Of a stretch of 64,000 nt of DNA, positions 17,321 through 26,424 are shown piece by piece. A model generated the notes under the pieces. The model did not search any database. It was given only the letters and a program-made list of their open reading frames with translations, and was not told the origin of the DNA. Position numbers and translations under genes: made by a program. Source of the DNA: Alphaproteobacteria bacterium (lineage in GTDB: Bacteria; Pseudomonadota; Alphaproteobacteria; SMXQ01). The stretch's first letter is position 1. Each line of letters opens with the position of its first letter. The stretch spans positions 1 through 64,000 of the forward strand of contig WHSO01000010.1 in assembly GCA_009380075.1 (NCBI GenBank), written 5' to 3'.

Positions 17321-19123
17321 ATGCGAATTCATCCGGGAGCAGTACTGGCGCCCCTGGGGGGCGCACTGACCGCAATGCTCTCCGGTGCGTCGCCTGCATG
17401 GGCCCATGCCTTCGGCGCGCGTTACGATCTGCCGCTGCCGCTGGAGTTCTACCTGATCGGGGCCGGCGGCGCCGTCGCGTTTTCCTTCCTGATCATGGTT
17501 CTGTCATTCGATCGCCGCCCGGCACATCCCGGAGGCTCCCGGATCGACCTCCAGCGCTTCCGGGGCCTTCACCTGCTGGGACGCCCTGCGGTGACGGCCA
17601 TCCTGAAGGTGGTTTCGGTCGGTCTGTTCATCCTTGTTCTGGCGACCGGATTCTTTGGCAACCAGGACCCTGCCCGGAATTTTGCGCCCACCTTCATCTG
17701 GATCGTGTGGTGGGTGGGGTTCGTTTACGTGGCCGCCCTGGTCGGGAATGTCTGGCCCGTCCTCAACCCCTGGTCGGGCATCATGGCAGGATTGGAACGG
17801 CTGTGCCGATGGTTCGGACGGAGACGCCCCCTCTGCCTGGGGCTGCCCTACCCGTCATGGCTCGGAGTTTCCCCGACCATTGTCCTGTTTTTCCTCTTCG
17901 CCTGGTTCGAGTTGATCGCCGAAACCGGGAAATCGCCCGCCGTTCTGGCAACGGCCGCGCTGGTGTATTCCGGCGTCACCCTGGCCGGCATGGCGGCCTT
18001 CGGACGTGACGCCTGGCTCCGGCACGGAGAGGCCTTTACGCTCGCTTTCGACGTATTCGGCCGCTTCGCCCCTATCGGCCGGACAGACATGCCCGGACAG
18101 GATGGAGCATCCCGCGGGTGGCACCTTCGGCCCTACGGGAGCGATCTGATCGCGACGACGCCGTGCCGTCTTTCGCTGACGGCCTTCGTTCTCGTCATGC
18201 TGTCGACGGTCACATTCGATGGCTTCAAGGAAACCCCGCTCTGGGGCGAACTCCTCCGATCGATCGCTTTGACGCCAGCCTTGCATCCGGGCATTCGCCT
18301 GATACATGACCTCGGCTTCGAGCTGACCGTCGTGCTCGAAACCATCGTGCTCGCACTGTTTCCGGTGATCTTTCTGTCGGCCTACCTGGGCTTTGCCTGG
18401 CTGACCGGGCGCGCATCAGGCCGGGCGCGACCGGTCACGGAGATCGCGGGGCTCTTTGTCTATTCCCTGGTACCCATCGCCATCGCCTATCATCTGGCGC
18501 ATTACCTGTCCTACCTGCTGATCGCGGGCCAGCTCATTATCCCGCTGGCGTCCGATCCGTTCGGCTATGGCTGGGATCTTTTCGGCACTGCGGGATACGA
18601 GGTTGATATCGCCGTCATCGGCGCGCGCTTCGTCTGGTACGCTGCCGTGATCGCCATCGTCATCGGCCACGTCTTTGCGGTGGGCATCGCGCATTTCACC
18701 GCCCTGAGAGCCTTCGATTCGGTCCGTGCCGCGGTCCGCAGCCAGTATCCCCTGCTCGTCCTGATGGTCGGATACACGATGGTGAGCCTGTGGATATTGT
18801 CCCAGCCGATCGTCGGGGCGCCGGGCTCCGCCGCGCTTCAGGCGCGTTCGGACACGATCTCTCTCGCGCCTTTCGAGTTTCGGGAAATGTGCCTTCCGCT
18901 GGCAAGAGGCGACAGGCTTGACGTCACGTTCCGGTCCGACCAGAAGGTCGAATTCGACATCCATTACCACGATGGCCTGACGACGCGCTTTCCCCTCAGG
19001 AAGGTCGGGGTCACGACGCATTCGGAGGCGTTCGTCGCAGAGATCGAGCGGCCTTATTGCCTGATGTGGTTCAACCGGAACCTGACGAAGGCGGCACTGA
19101 CCTATCGCGTCGCCGGGCCCTAG
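17321..19123 (+). CDS. 600-residue polytopic membrane protein with C-terminal periplasmic domain
   Basis: The protein opens with a signal-like segment ending near AWAHAFGARYDLPLPL. About ten transmembrane helices follow; one contains IAIAYHLAHYLSYLL with closely spaced His residues. The last 90 residues are soluble and beta-rich (LDVTFRSDQKVEFDIHYHDG), with Cys/Met at REMCLP and PYCLMWFN. The soluble tail looks like the preceding cupredoxin-like protein in strand pattern. Proteins beginning HAFG-RYDLP are, from memory, sometimes labelled fenitrothion-hydrolase-like, but that name is unlikely to reflect the role here. Placed opposite the cox operon and after a His-rich cupredoxin, it may handle copper or haem. 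I do not recognise a proven function. Confidence 0.7.
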   Translation: MRIHPGAVLAPLGGALTAMLSGASPAWAHAFGARYDLPLPLEFYLIGAGGAVAFSFLIMVLSFDRRPAHPGGSRIDLQRFRGLHLLGRPAVTAILKVVSVGLFILVLATGFFGNQDPARNFAPTFIWIVWWVGFVYVAALVGNVWPVLNPWSGIMAGLERLCRWFGRRRPLCLGLPYPSWLGVSPTIVLFFLFAWFELIAETGKSPAVLATAALVYSGVTLAGMAAFGRDAWLRHGEAFTLAFDVFGRFAPIGRTDMPGQDGASRGWHLRPYGSDLIATTPCRLSLTAFVLVMLSTVTFDGFKETPLWGELLRSIALTPALHPGIRLIHDLGFELTVVLETIVLALFPVIFLSAYLGFAWLTGRASGRARPVTEIAGLFVYSLVPIAIAYHLAHYLSYLLIAGQLIIPLASDPFGYGWDLFGTAGYEVDIAVIGARFVWYAAVIAIVIGHVFAVGIAHFTALRAFDSVRAAVRSQYPLLVLMVGYTMVSLWILSQPIVGAPGSAALQARSDTISLAPFEFREMCLPLARGDRLDVTFRSDQKVEFDIHYHDGLTTRFPLRKVGVTTHSEAFVAEIERPYCLMWFNRNLTKAALTYRVAGP

Positions 19124-19156
19124 ACGCGCGCAAGATACCGCCGGCAGGTGGCGGCG

Positions 19157-19951
19157 TCACCGCTCCACCACCTTGCGATAGAGGTGCCAGGTCGCATGGC
19201 CCAGGACCGGCAGGACAATGGCGAGGCCGACGAACAGGGGCAATGCGCCGAGCAGCAGGGAGCCCGCCACGACGAACGCCCATATCGTCATCATCACCGG
19301 GTTCACGAGGACGACCCTGATGGAGGTAGTGACGGCCGTCAGGATGCTGACGTCGCGGTCCAGCAGCATGGGAAACGATACCACGCTGAGGCTGAACACG
19401 ACGGCGGCAAAGACCGCGCCGGCGCCCGTCCCCACGATCATCAGTTCGATCCCGGCCGGTGTCGTCGTGACCTGCCGGATGTAATCCGGTATCGAGGCCG
19501 GGTCCACGCCGCCGAAGATCTCGTCGTAGATGGTCAGTGCCGCGCCGAGCCAGGCGAAGTAGATCACCATCAGGATCAGGCCGAGCCCGGCGATGGCGCG
19601 AACGTGCGGCGAGACGAGAACGTCCAGCATATGACGGCGGGAGCTGTCGAGGCCCAGTTCGTGGCGCCGGCTCAATTCGTAGGTGCCGGTCGCGACGAGG
19701 GGACCGATCAGCGTGTATCCGGCGAGAAGCGGGAAAACCACGGGAAGCATGTCGTAGCCCGCGGCCACCCTGGCGAAGACGACGGTGACGATGGGATAGA
19801 TCAGGAACAGGAACATGAGGTGCGTCGGGGTCCGCTTGAAATCGGCGAAACCGAGAGCGATGGCATCCTTGATGTCGTCGAAACCGATATTCCGGACGGC
19901 CGGTTGCGCGGTTCCTGCGAAACTCCCGGCCAGCGCCAATCTGTGAGCCAT
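19157..19951 (-). CDS. DUF2189 integral membrane protein
   Basis: A 264-residue membrane protein with about six helices. The family opening is visible in FDDIKDAIALGFADFKRTPTH, and the end PVLGHATWHLYRK is also typical. The ATG at 19951 is preceded by AGGAGG; the frame is open 30 codons further back without a site. DUF2189 proteins are found beside cytochrome oxidase genes in many Alphaproteobacteria, and here it follows the cox operon on the same strand after 155 bases. The function is unknown. Confidence 0.83.
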   Translation of the reverse strand: MAHRLALAGSFAGTAQPAVRNIGFDDIKDAIALGFADFKRTPTHLMFLFLIYPIVTVVFARVAAGYDMLPVVFPLLAGYTLIGPLVATGTYELSRRHELGLDSSRRHMLDVLVSPHVRAIAGLGLILMVIYFAWLGAALTIYDEIFGGVDPASIPDYIRQVTTTPAGIELMIVGTGAGAVFAAVVFSLSVVSFPMLLDRDVSILTAVTTSIRVVLVNPVMMTIWAFVVAGSLLLGALPLFVGLAIVLPVLGHATWHLYRKVVER

Positions 19952-20105
19952 GGCTACGCCTCCTGTATTCCGGATCAGCGATCGCGACGAAGGAAGCAAT
20001 AATTCAGGCGTACGAACTGATACGGTTACGTCGCGTCGCAAGCCGTGCTGTTGATGATCCCTGAAAGCCCTCCAAAATTACGAATGGTAGAACAACGTTA
20101 GAAGA

Positions 20106-20447
20106 TTACGCCCCCGTGAGAACGGAGAAGAACAGTTGTCGCGTCACGAAGGTATAGATCGATTCGTAATACATGATGGCGACGAACACCAGGACCAGGA
20201 CCGGCGGCAGGATGATGGCATACAGAAGCGCCAGACGTTCCCAAAGCATGTGCATGAAGACGGCGACGATCAGGCCTGCCTTCAGGACCATGAATGTCAG
20301 GATCAGGGTCCACCTGAGGTATCCCTGCACATGGAGATAGTCGACCATGTACGAACACGCGCTCAGGACGAAGAGCCATCCCCAGATCTTGATGTAGATG
20401 CCAATCGGATGCTGCTGGCCTTCTACGTGTTTTGTCGCTTCAGTCAT
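20106..20447 (-). CDS. Cytochrome c oxidase subunit IV (CyoD/CtaF-like)
   Basis: A 113-residue protein with three transmembrane helices and the family core IYIKIWGWLFVLSACSYM... LKAGLIVAVFMHM. Prokaryotic subunit IV stabilises the oxidase complex and is not catalytic. It is the last gene of the cox operon, starting 9 bases after the end of subunit III. Confidence 0.86.
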   Translation of the reverse strand: MTEATKHVEGQQHPIGIYIKIWGWLFVLSACSYMVDYLHVQGYLRWTLILTFMVLKAGLIVAVFMHMLWERLALLYAIILPPVLVLVFVAIMYYESIYTFVTRQLFFSVLTGA

Positions 20448-20456
20448 TGTCTTGAC

Positions 20457-21185
20457 CTACCAAAGATAGAAGAAAGCGAAAATGAACACCCATACCAGAT
20501 CGACGAAGTGCCAATAGAGCCCCAGGGTCTCAACGATCTCGTACCGTCCTTTTCGACTGGTGAAGAAACCCTTTTTCTCGATATCGAAATCACCGCGCCA
20601 GACCTTCCGGGCGATGAGGATGAGAAACAGCACGCCGACGGACACGTGGAAACCGTGAAATCCCGTGATCATGAAAAAGGATGATCCGAACTGCGCCGCG
20701 CCCATCGGGTTGCCCCAAGGGCGAACGCCCTCCTCGACGATGAGCTTGGTCCATTCAAACGCCTGCATGCCGACGAAGGTTGCACCGAACAACGCCGTGA
20801 TCAGCAGGAAGATGGCCGTCTTGAAACGATCCTTGCGATAGCCGTAGTTGACCGCCAGGACCATCGTGCCGCTGCTGGTGATCAGGATGAAGGTCATGAT
20901 CGCAATCAGGATCAGGGGGATGGGCTCGCCACCGAACGACAGCGCGAACACCTCGCTCGCGTTGGGCCACGGCACCGTCGTCGACATCCTGACCGTCATG
21001 TACGACAAAAGGAAGCAACTGAAGATGAAGGTATCGCTGAGGAGGAAAATCCACATCATGGCCTTCCCCCAGGGAACATTCTTGAATGTTCTCTGGTCGG
21101 ACGACCAGTCCGAGACGAACCCTTCCAGACCGTCGGGACGTGTCGCGGCTGTCCCTTCCGTATGCGTCAGCGTCGTTTCCGCCAT
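20457..21185 (-). CDS. ctaE: Cytochrome c oxidase subunit III
   Basis: A 242-residue subunit III with seven predicted helices. Signatures include KAMMWIFLLSDTFIFS, FFMITGFHGFHVSVG and the C-terminal ETLGLYWHFVDLVWVFIF, which are diagnostic of haem-copper oxidase subunit III. It sits between a second, divergent subunit III-like gene upstream and subunit IV downstream, all closely spaced on the minus strand. Confidence 0.92.
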   Translation of the reverse strand: MAETTLTHTEGTAATRPDGLEGFVSDWSSDQRTFKNVPWGKAMMWIFLLSDTFIFSCFLLSYMTVRMSTTVPWPNASEVFALSFGGEPIPLILIAIMTFILITSSGTMVLAVNYGYRKDRFKTAIFLLITALFGATFVGMQAFEWTKLIVEEGVRPWGNPMGAAQFGSSFFMITGFHGFHVSVGVLFLILIARKVWRGDFDIEKKGFFTSRKGRYEIVETLGLYWHFVDLVWVFIFAFFYLW

Positions 21186-21201
21186 GGTTCAGGCCCTATT
21201 C

Positions 21202-21816
21202 TTATGAGTACAGCAGCAACGCGAAGAAAATCAGCCACACGACCAGCAGGAAGTGCCAGTAAATGGTGCACAGTTCCATGCCCATCCGCAGGCGGCGCGT
21301 GTCTCCGTGGGTGAGCCGGGCGACGAGCCGGGTCCACGCGACCAGCCCACCCAGAAGATGCAGCCCGTGCAGGGCGGTCAAGAGATAGAAGAACGCGTTT
21401 GCTGGATTGCTCGCCGCGAAATAGCCGAGCTCGACGAGCTGCCGCCAGACCCAGAGCTGACCGAGCAGGAAGACAACCGCGCTTCCGCCCGCCACCAGCA
21501 AACTGGCCTTGAACCTTTCGATCCGCCCCTGTCGTACGGCGATCAGCCCCCTCTGCATTGCGACGCTGCTGCCGATCAGGACAAGCGTGTTCAGCCACAG
21601 CAGCCATGGTTCAGGCAAGGGCCGCCAGTCCGAAACGACCATGCGGTCACTGTATGCGACGACGAAGAGCGACAGCAGGACCGTGATAGCGGTCAGGAGA
21701 ATCCGCAGCCCAAGCTTTGCCGTCGGCAGGACGTAGGCACGCCCGCCGTGCGCGTCATCGATCCGGACCTGTTCCGCGGTCCAGGGCTTCTGACGCAATT
21801 GCTCGATGATGTTCAC
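21202..21816 (-). CDS. Second subunit III-like protein of the oxidase operon
   Basis: A 204-residue five-helix protein with the subunit III signatures FFYLLTALHGLHLLGGLVAW and MELCTIYWHFLLVVWLIFF. The N-terminus differs from the neighbouring subunit III. It starts at a GTG 13 bases after the subunit I stop, with AAGGATGG upstream; the longer frame would run into the subunit I gene. Two tandem subunit III genes occur in some SoxM-type operons; whether both enter one complex is unknown. Confidence 0.84.
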   Translation of the reverse strand: MNIIEQLRQKPWTAEQVRIDDAHGGRAYVLPTAKLGLRILLTAITVLLSLFVVAYSDRMVVSDWRPLPEPWLLWLNTLVLIGSSVAMQRGLIAVRQGRIERFKASLLVAGGSAVVFLLGQLWVWRQLVELGYFAASNPANAFFYLLTALHGLHLLGGLVAWTRLVARLTHGDTRRLRMGMELCTIYWHFLLVVWLIFFALLLYS

Positions 21817-21829
21817 GGCCGGCCCATCC

Positions 21830-23599
21830 TTACTCCGCAGCGCGCGCCGGAGCCCGTTTCGGTGGATGGTTCTGCGGCACGAAGTCGTCCTCCGCACCCG
21901 GCACGCCGTAATCATAGGCCCAACGATACACGACCGGGAGTTCACGCCCGAAATTGCCGTGACCCGGTGGCACTTCCTCCGTCTGCCATTCCAGTGTTGT
22001 CGCCTTCCACGGGTTATGGCCCGCCTTCTTGCCTTTGATCATGCTCCAGACCACGTTGTAGAAGAAGACCAGCTGCGCCACCCCGACGATCAGGGCCACC
22101 ACTGTGATAAATTCGTTCAGCGTGTGTGCCGATTCAGGAATGAAACTGGTCGTTCCCATTTCGAAGTACCGGCGCGGCACCCCCAGGAACCCAAGGTAAT
22201 GGATCGGCAGGAAAATCATGTAGGCGCCAAGGAACGTGACCCAGAAATGGAACTGGCCCATCGCTTCGTTCAGCATGCGGCCGGTCATCAAGGGGTACCA
22301 GTGGTAGATGGCGCCGAAGATCACGAGGATCGGCGCCACGCCCATCACCATATGGAAATGCGCGACCACGAACATCGTGTCCGACAGCGGCACGTCCACG
22401 ACCACGTTGCCGAGGAACAGCCCTGTGATGCCGCCGTTGACGAAGGTGACGATGAAGGCAAGTGCGAACAGCATGGGAAGGGTGAAGTTGATGTTCGCGC
22501 GCCACAGGGTCAGTGTCCAGTTGTAGACCTTGATGGCGGTCGGAACCGCGATGATCAGCGTCGTCGTCGCGAAAAAGAATCCGAAATACGGGTTCATGCC
22601 GCTGACGTACATGTGGTGGGCCCACACGACGAAGCTGAGAGCGCCGATGATCACGATCGCCCAGACCATCATGCGGTAGCCGAAGATGTGCCGCCGGGCG
22701 TGAACACTGATGAGATCGGAGACGATACCGAACGCCGGCAGCGCGACGATATAGACCTCAGGATGACCGAAGAACCAGAACAGGTGCTGGAACAGGATAG
22801 GGCTGCCCCCGTCATGCTTCAGGAGCTCGCCCTGCGAGACGATCGTCGGCATGAAGAAACTGGTTCCCAGAACGCTGTCTAGCGTCATCATGACGGCGCC
22901 GACGAAGAGGGCGGGAAAGGCCAGCAGGGCGAGCACCGTCGCGGTGAAGATACCCCACACCGTGAGCGGCATGCGCATCAAGGTCATGCCTCGTGTGCGC
23001 GCCTGCAGCACCGTCGTCACGTAATTCAGTCCGCCCATCGTGAAACCGATGATGAACAGGGCCAACGAAACGAGCATCAGGACGATTCCGGCGCCCGCTC
23101 CCGGCGTGCCGGTGAGGATCGCCTGCGGCGGGTACAGGGTCCAGCCGGCCCCCGTCGGCCCGCCGGGCACGAAGAAGCTCGCCACCAGCACGAGCACGGC
23201 CAGCAGATAGATCCAGTAGCTGAGCATGTTGACGTAGGGGAAGACCATGTCCCGGGCGCCCACCATCAGCGGTATGAGGTAATTACCGAATCCGCCCAGA
23301 AACAACGCCGTCAGCAGATAGACCACCATGATCATCCCGTGCATGGTGATAAACTGGTAGTAGTCCTGCGCCTCGATGAAATCGAAACTTTCTGGGAACC
23401 CCAGTTGCAGGCGCATCAGCCAGGATAGCACCAGCGCCACCATGCCGATGGCGATGGCCGTCGCCGAATACTGGATGGCGATGACCTTGGCGTCCTGGGA
23501 AAAGACGTACTTCGTTATCCAGCTTTTCGCGTGATAAAGCTCGACGTCCTCGACTTCGGCGGGGCCAATACGTTCGATTTCCGCTCCGACTTCGGCCAT
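21830..23599 (-). CDS. ctaD: Cytochrome c oxidase subunit I
   Basis: A 589-residue catalytic subunit. Haem and copper ligands are present: HGMIMV (low-spin haem), GHPEVY (CuB His plus the cross-linked Tyr and the proton-channel Glu), VWAHHMY (two CuB His) and VVAHFHMVMG (haem a and a3). The D-channel Asp (GARDM) and the K-channel Lys (PTAIKVYNW) are both kept, so this is an A-type proton pump. Subunit II is encoded separately, with no attached haem c domain. It is encoded 14 bases before the second subunit III. Confidence 0.95.
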   Translation of the reverse strand: MAEVGAEIERIGPAEVEDVELYHAKSWITKYVFSQDAKVIAIQYSATAIAIGMVALVLSWLMRLQLGFPESFDFIEAQDYYQFITMHGMIMVVYLLTALFLGGFGNYLIPLMVGARDMVFPYVNMLSYWIYLLAVLVLVASFFVPGGPTGAGWTLYPPQAILTGTPGAGAGIVLMLVSLALFIIGFTMGGLNYVTTVLQARTRGMTLMRMPLTVWGIFTATVLALLAFPALFVGAVMMTLDSVLGTSFFMPTIVSQGELLKHDGGSPILFQHLFWFFGHPEVYIVALPAFGIVSDLISVHARRHIFGYRMMVWAIVIIGALSFVVWAHHMYVSGMNPYFGFFFATTTLIIAVPTAIKVYNWTLTLWRANINFTLPMLFALAFIVTFVNGGITGLFLGNVVVDVPLSDTMFVVAHFHMVMGVAPILVIFGAIYHWYPLMTGRMLNEAMGQFHFWVTFLGAYMIFLPIHYLGFLGVPRRYFEMGTTSFIPESAHTLNEFITVVALIVGVAQLVFFYNVVWSMIKGKKAGHNPWKATTLEWQTEEVPPGHGNFGRELPVVYRWAYDYGVPGAEDDFVPQNHPPKRAPARAAE

Positions 23600-23629
23600 A
23601 AGCTTACCCTCTCCGGCATTTTTGACTTT

Positions 23630-23689
23630 ACCATTTACTGGTACGCCAAACCATTTACTGGTACGCCAAACCGTTTACTGGCACGCTCT
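23630..23689. repeat. Three tandem copies of a 20-bp unit between ctaC and ctaD
   Basis: The unit ACCATTTACTGGTACGCCAA occurs at 23630-23649 and 23650-23669 as exact copies and at 23670-23689 as a copy with mismatches in both halves. It fills most of the 104-base gap between the subunit II stop and the subunit I start. The 20-base period places each copy about two helical turns apart, as expected for an array of binding sites or for a replication-slippage product. No internal start codon or terminator is evident. Confidence 0.9.
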
Positions 23690-23703
23690 AACGGGTCCGC
23701 TAC

Positions 23704-24576
23704 TTAATCGGCGGCAATCGTTGCTACGATATCCGCCGCGGCCTTACGCGAAGCAAGCTGCTTGTTTTCGGCCGCGCGTTTCTCCACTGCGGCCAGCGCC
23801 TTCTTGAAGGTCATCTGCTGATTGAGCCAGTTATCATATGCCGTCTGCGCTTCCACCACGACCTGGCTCCGCATGGCGTGATGGCCGACACCGCAAAGCT
23901 CGAAACACAGGATGTCGAAGGTGCCCGTTCGTGTGGGCGTGAACCAGAAGTACGTCACCGCACCCGGCACCATATCCATCTTGGCCCGGAACTGGGGCAC
24001 ATAGAAATCGTGGAGGACATCGAGCGAGCGCAGCAGAACCTTGATCGGCTTGTTGAGCGGGAGATGCAGGTTATCACCGTCCACCAAGACGTCGTCCTGC
24101 CCGTTCGGATCCTTGGGATCGATCCCGAACGGGTTGTCGGCGTTCACGAGGCGAACGTTTGTCGTCCCGAGCTTCCCGTCCTTGCCGGGCTTGCGGAAGC
24201 TCCAGCTCCATTGCTTGGCCATGACCTCGATCTCGGTCGCTTCGGCCGGGACGGTCACGAACTGGTTCCAGACGAACAGGCCCGGAATCAGCATTCCGGC
24301 GACGCCGACCGTCGTTACAATGGTGAGCCACCATTCGAGATTCTTGTTCTCCGGCCGGTATTCGGACCGCACTCCCGCCCTGTGCTTGTACCGCAGCGCG
24401 CAGTACGCCATGAACAGGATAACGGCTATGAAGACCGTGCCGGTGATCCAGAACGTGAGGACGATGGTGTCGTCGATATAACCCCAATTCGAAGCGATCG
24501 GGGTCCACCACCAAGGACTCAGCAAGTGGAACAATACTGTACCGACTGCGACGAGTACCAAGCCGACTACAATCAT
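23704..24576 (-). CDS. ctaC: Cytochrome c oxidase subunit II
   Basis: A 290-residue subunit II with two N-terminal helices and a periplasmic CuA domain. CuA ligands are seen in VLHDFYVP and CFELCGVGHHAM (two Cys, His, Met) near residues 185-230. KQWSWSFRKPG marks the aromatic docking strand. The C-terminal 40 residues are Lys/Ala-rich with no CxxCH, so there is no fused cytochrome c. It begins the five-gene oxidase operon. A 13-bp palindrome lies 44-56 bases before the start. Confidence 0.93.
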   Translation of the reverse strand: MIVVGLVLVAVGTVLFHLLSPWWWTPIASNWGYIDDTIVLTFWITGTVFIAVILFMAYCALRYKHRAGVRSEYRPENKNLEWWLTIVTTVGVAGMLIPGLFVWNQFVTVPAEATEIEVMAKQWSWSFRKPGKDGKLGTTNVRLVNADNPFGIDPKDPNGQDDVLVDGDNLHLPLNKPIKVLLRSLDVLHDFYVPQFRAKMDMVPGAVTYFWFTPTRTGTFDILCFELCGVGHHAMRSQVVVEAQTAYDNWLNQQMTFKKALAAVEKRAAENKQLASRKAAADIVATIAAD

Positions 24577-24619
24577 TCTCGATTAACCCCAAGATCAGAA
24601 GCCTTATTTTTTTTTAGCT

Positions 24620-24632
24620 TAGAGTAACTCTA
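24620..24632. promoter_or_regulatory. 13-bp palindrome upstream of the cox operon
   Basis: TAGAGTAACTCTA is a perfect inverted repeat around one base, 44 to 56 bases before the ctaC start. Between it and the gene is an A-rich run on the coding strand. It resembles an operator; the regulator cannot be named. It is distinct from the Irr-like palindrome at 4365. Confidence 0.45.
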
Positions 24633-25316
24633 CCACTGGGTCCAGACTATAATCGGCAGGCCTCAAAGCCATGATTCCCGCGGCCGAACGCGGTTTCCGG
24701 GGACCTTCACCGTCCCGCCTGACGAGACACGCCGGGCATCTCACGCTGCAGTGGGCCGCCAGCGGAACCACACCCACCGCGCGCGGCTTTCGTCGCGCCA
24801 GAAAGATGCAGCAACGCGATGGCGAAGGCGGTGCCGTCACGGTGTTTGCCCCGTCGCGGAGACAGATTTCCGGTTCCGGAACCGTTCGATGCAAGGAAGG
24901 CCCGATCGCGTGGCCGGTTGCATAACGACAAGGGCAGTCCCTTCCAGCTTCGTCATCGACCCACGCGTGGCGTCGGACCACCACAAGGCACGCGGATGCA
25001 ACGTAGGCCCATTCCTCATGCGTAGCCGTCCGAAACGGGAAGAGGAATCTCTTAACCAAAACTTCGGCGTGAGGCATCGGCGTCACGGCCATCTGGCGCG
25101 CCCGGCCACGGCGGATGGTGCTGTATTGGCGAAGCAGATCGCACCAAGAACTTGCGAGGGACTTAAGAGAATGTAAACGAATTTTACCGATAATCCCTTA
25201 AAGTTAATCATTGAATCAATACGTTATCCCGTGCGCCCGCCAATGGTCGGGGGCATCATAGTGATGGCAACCGAGGGATGGGCGCGCACGCGCCTCCCGC
25301 GACTGGAGGTCTGATC
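24633..25316. other. Intergenic region between the cox operon and the parA-like gene
   Basis: About 680 bases with no gene I can support. The open frames here lack ribosome-binding sites and family signatures. The last 160 bases are AT-rich compared with their surroundings and contain the short inverted repeat ATTGAATCAAT at 25210-25220, consistent with the promoter of the parA-like gene. Confidence 0.5.
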
Positions 25317-26018
25317 ATGAAGGTCATCGCGGTAACGTCGCAGAAGGGCGGGACGGGAAAGACGACCCTGTCCGGCCATCTTGCGGTGCAGGCCGAACGT
25401 GCCGGGCTTGGTCCCGTCGCGCTGGTCGATACCGATCCCCAGGGCAGCCTGACCCTGTGGTGGAACGCGCGCCAGGCCGAGACGCCCGCCTTCGTGCAAA
25501 CGTCCATCGCCGGCCTCGGCACCGACCTCGACCGCCTGCGCGCCGCAGGCATCAAGCTTGTCTTCATCGATACGCCGCCCGCGATCACCTGGGCCATTAT
25601 CGAAGTGATCAAGGTCGCGGACATGGTCATCATTCCGGTGCGCCCCTCGCCGCACGATCTGGCGGCGAGCGGAACCACCGTGGACATGGTGGACAACCTC
25701 GGCAAACCGATGGTGTTCGTCGTGAACGGTGCCAGCCCGCGTGCCCGCATCACCGGGGAAGCGGCAGTAGCGTTGAGCCAGCATGGCACCGTCGCGCCCG
25801 TCACCGTGCATCACCGCACCGAGTTCGCCGCGAGCATGATCGACGGCCGTACTGTCATGGAACTGCCCCGTAGCAGCCGCTCCGCGGGAGAGGTCGAGGC
25901 GTTGTGGGACTATATTGCCCGCCGGCTCGAGCGCATGGCCCCGCAGGAGGCGCAGAACACGCAGAATTCCGAGCAGACCGACGGCCAGTTGGATCTCATA
26001 ACGGGAGCCGCAGAATGA
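25317..26018 (+). CDS. Orphan ParA-type ATPase
   Basis: A 233-residue ParA/MinD-superfamily ATPase. A deviant Walker A (SQKGGTGKTT) lies at residues 9-18, the DTDPQGS switch follows near residue 40, and FIDTPP (Walker B) near residue 80. It lacks the N-terminal DNA-binding extension of plasmid ParA type Ia. GGAGGT precedes the ATG at 25317. No parB, parS or chromosome-partition neighbours (gidB, rnpA) are present, so this is one of the orphan ParAs that can position protein cargo. Its stop overlaps the next start (ATGA). Confidence 0.88.
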   Translation: MKVIAVTSQKGGTGKTTLSGHLAVQAERAGLGPVALVDTDPQGSLTLWWNARQAETPAFVQTSIAGLGTDLDRLRAAGIKLVFIDTPPAITWAIIEVIKVADMVIIPVRPSPHDLAASGTTVDMVDNLGKPMVFVVNGASPRARITGEAAVALSQHGTVAPVTVHHRTEFAASMIDGRTVMELPRSSRSAGEVEALWDYIARRLERMAPQEAQNTQNSEQTDGQLDLITGAAE

Positions 26019-26410
26019 CCGCCAGCGATTCCAACGCGCGCGCGCCAGCCAAGCTGACGTCCTCGTTGCTTGCCCGCAAGGGCACCGCCGCTCCGGCCGC
26101 CCTCAGTTCCGTCGCGCTTGCGCTGCGGCAGATCGACGGCGAACCGCGTGCGGCGAAGAGCGCGAGCCCGGCCTACGGCACACGTGAGGGTGGTTGTGCC
26201 GGCAAGGCGCCGCCCAGAATGACGTTCCGCCTCGACGAGGGGCGCCATCTTCGCCTCCGGCTCGCGGCGGCGCATCTGCAGCGCAGCCGCCAGGACGTTC
26301 TGACCGAGGCGTTGGACCGTTTTCTCGATCAGATCAGCCCGGAAATCCTGTCCAACAATTGCGTTTGCCTCACTTCCCGCGCCCGGGGCCGCGGGGACGT
26401 CAATTCCTGA
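26015..26410 (+). CDS. Ribbon-helix-helix-like partner of the ParA-type ATPase
   Basis: A 131-residue protein translationally coupled to the parA-like gene by a 4-base overlap. The first 65 residues are low-complexity and Ala/Arg/Lys-rich, likely disordered. Residues 68-110 read like a ribbon-helix-helix domain (RMTFRLDEGRHLRLRLAAAH then QRSRQDVLTEALDRFLDQI). Basic disordered tails on small partners often stimulate ParA ATPases. It may bind DNA or a protein cargo; no cargo is evident. Confidence 0.65.
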   Translation: MTASDSNARAPAKLTSSLLARKGTAAPAALSSVALALRQIDGEPRAAKSASPAYGTREGGCAGKAPPRMTFRLDEGRHLRLRLAAAHLQRSRQDVLTEALDRFLDQISPEILSNNCVCLTSRARGRGDVNS

Positions 26411-26424
26411 GAAGGAGACTTTCG

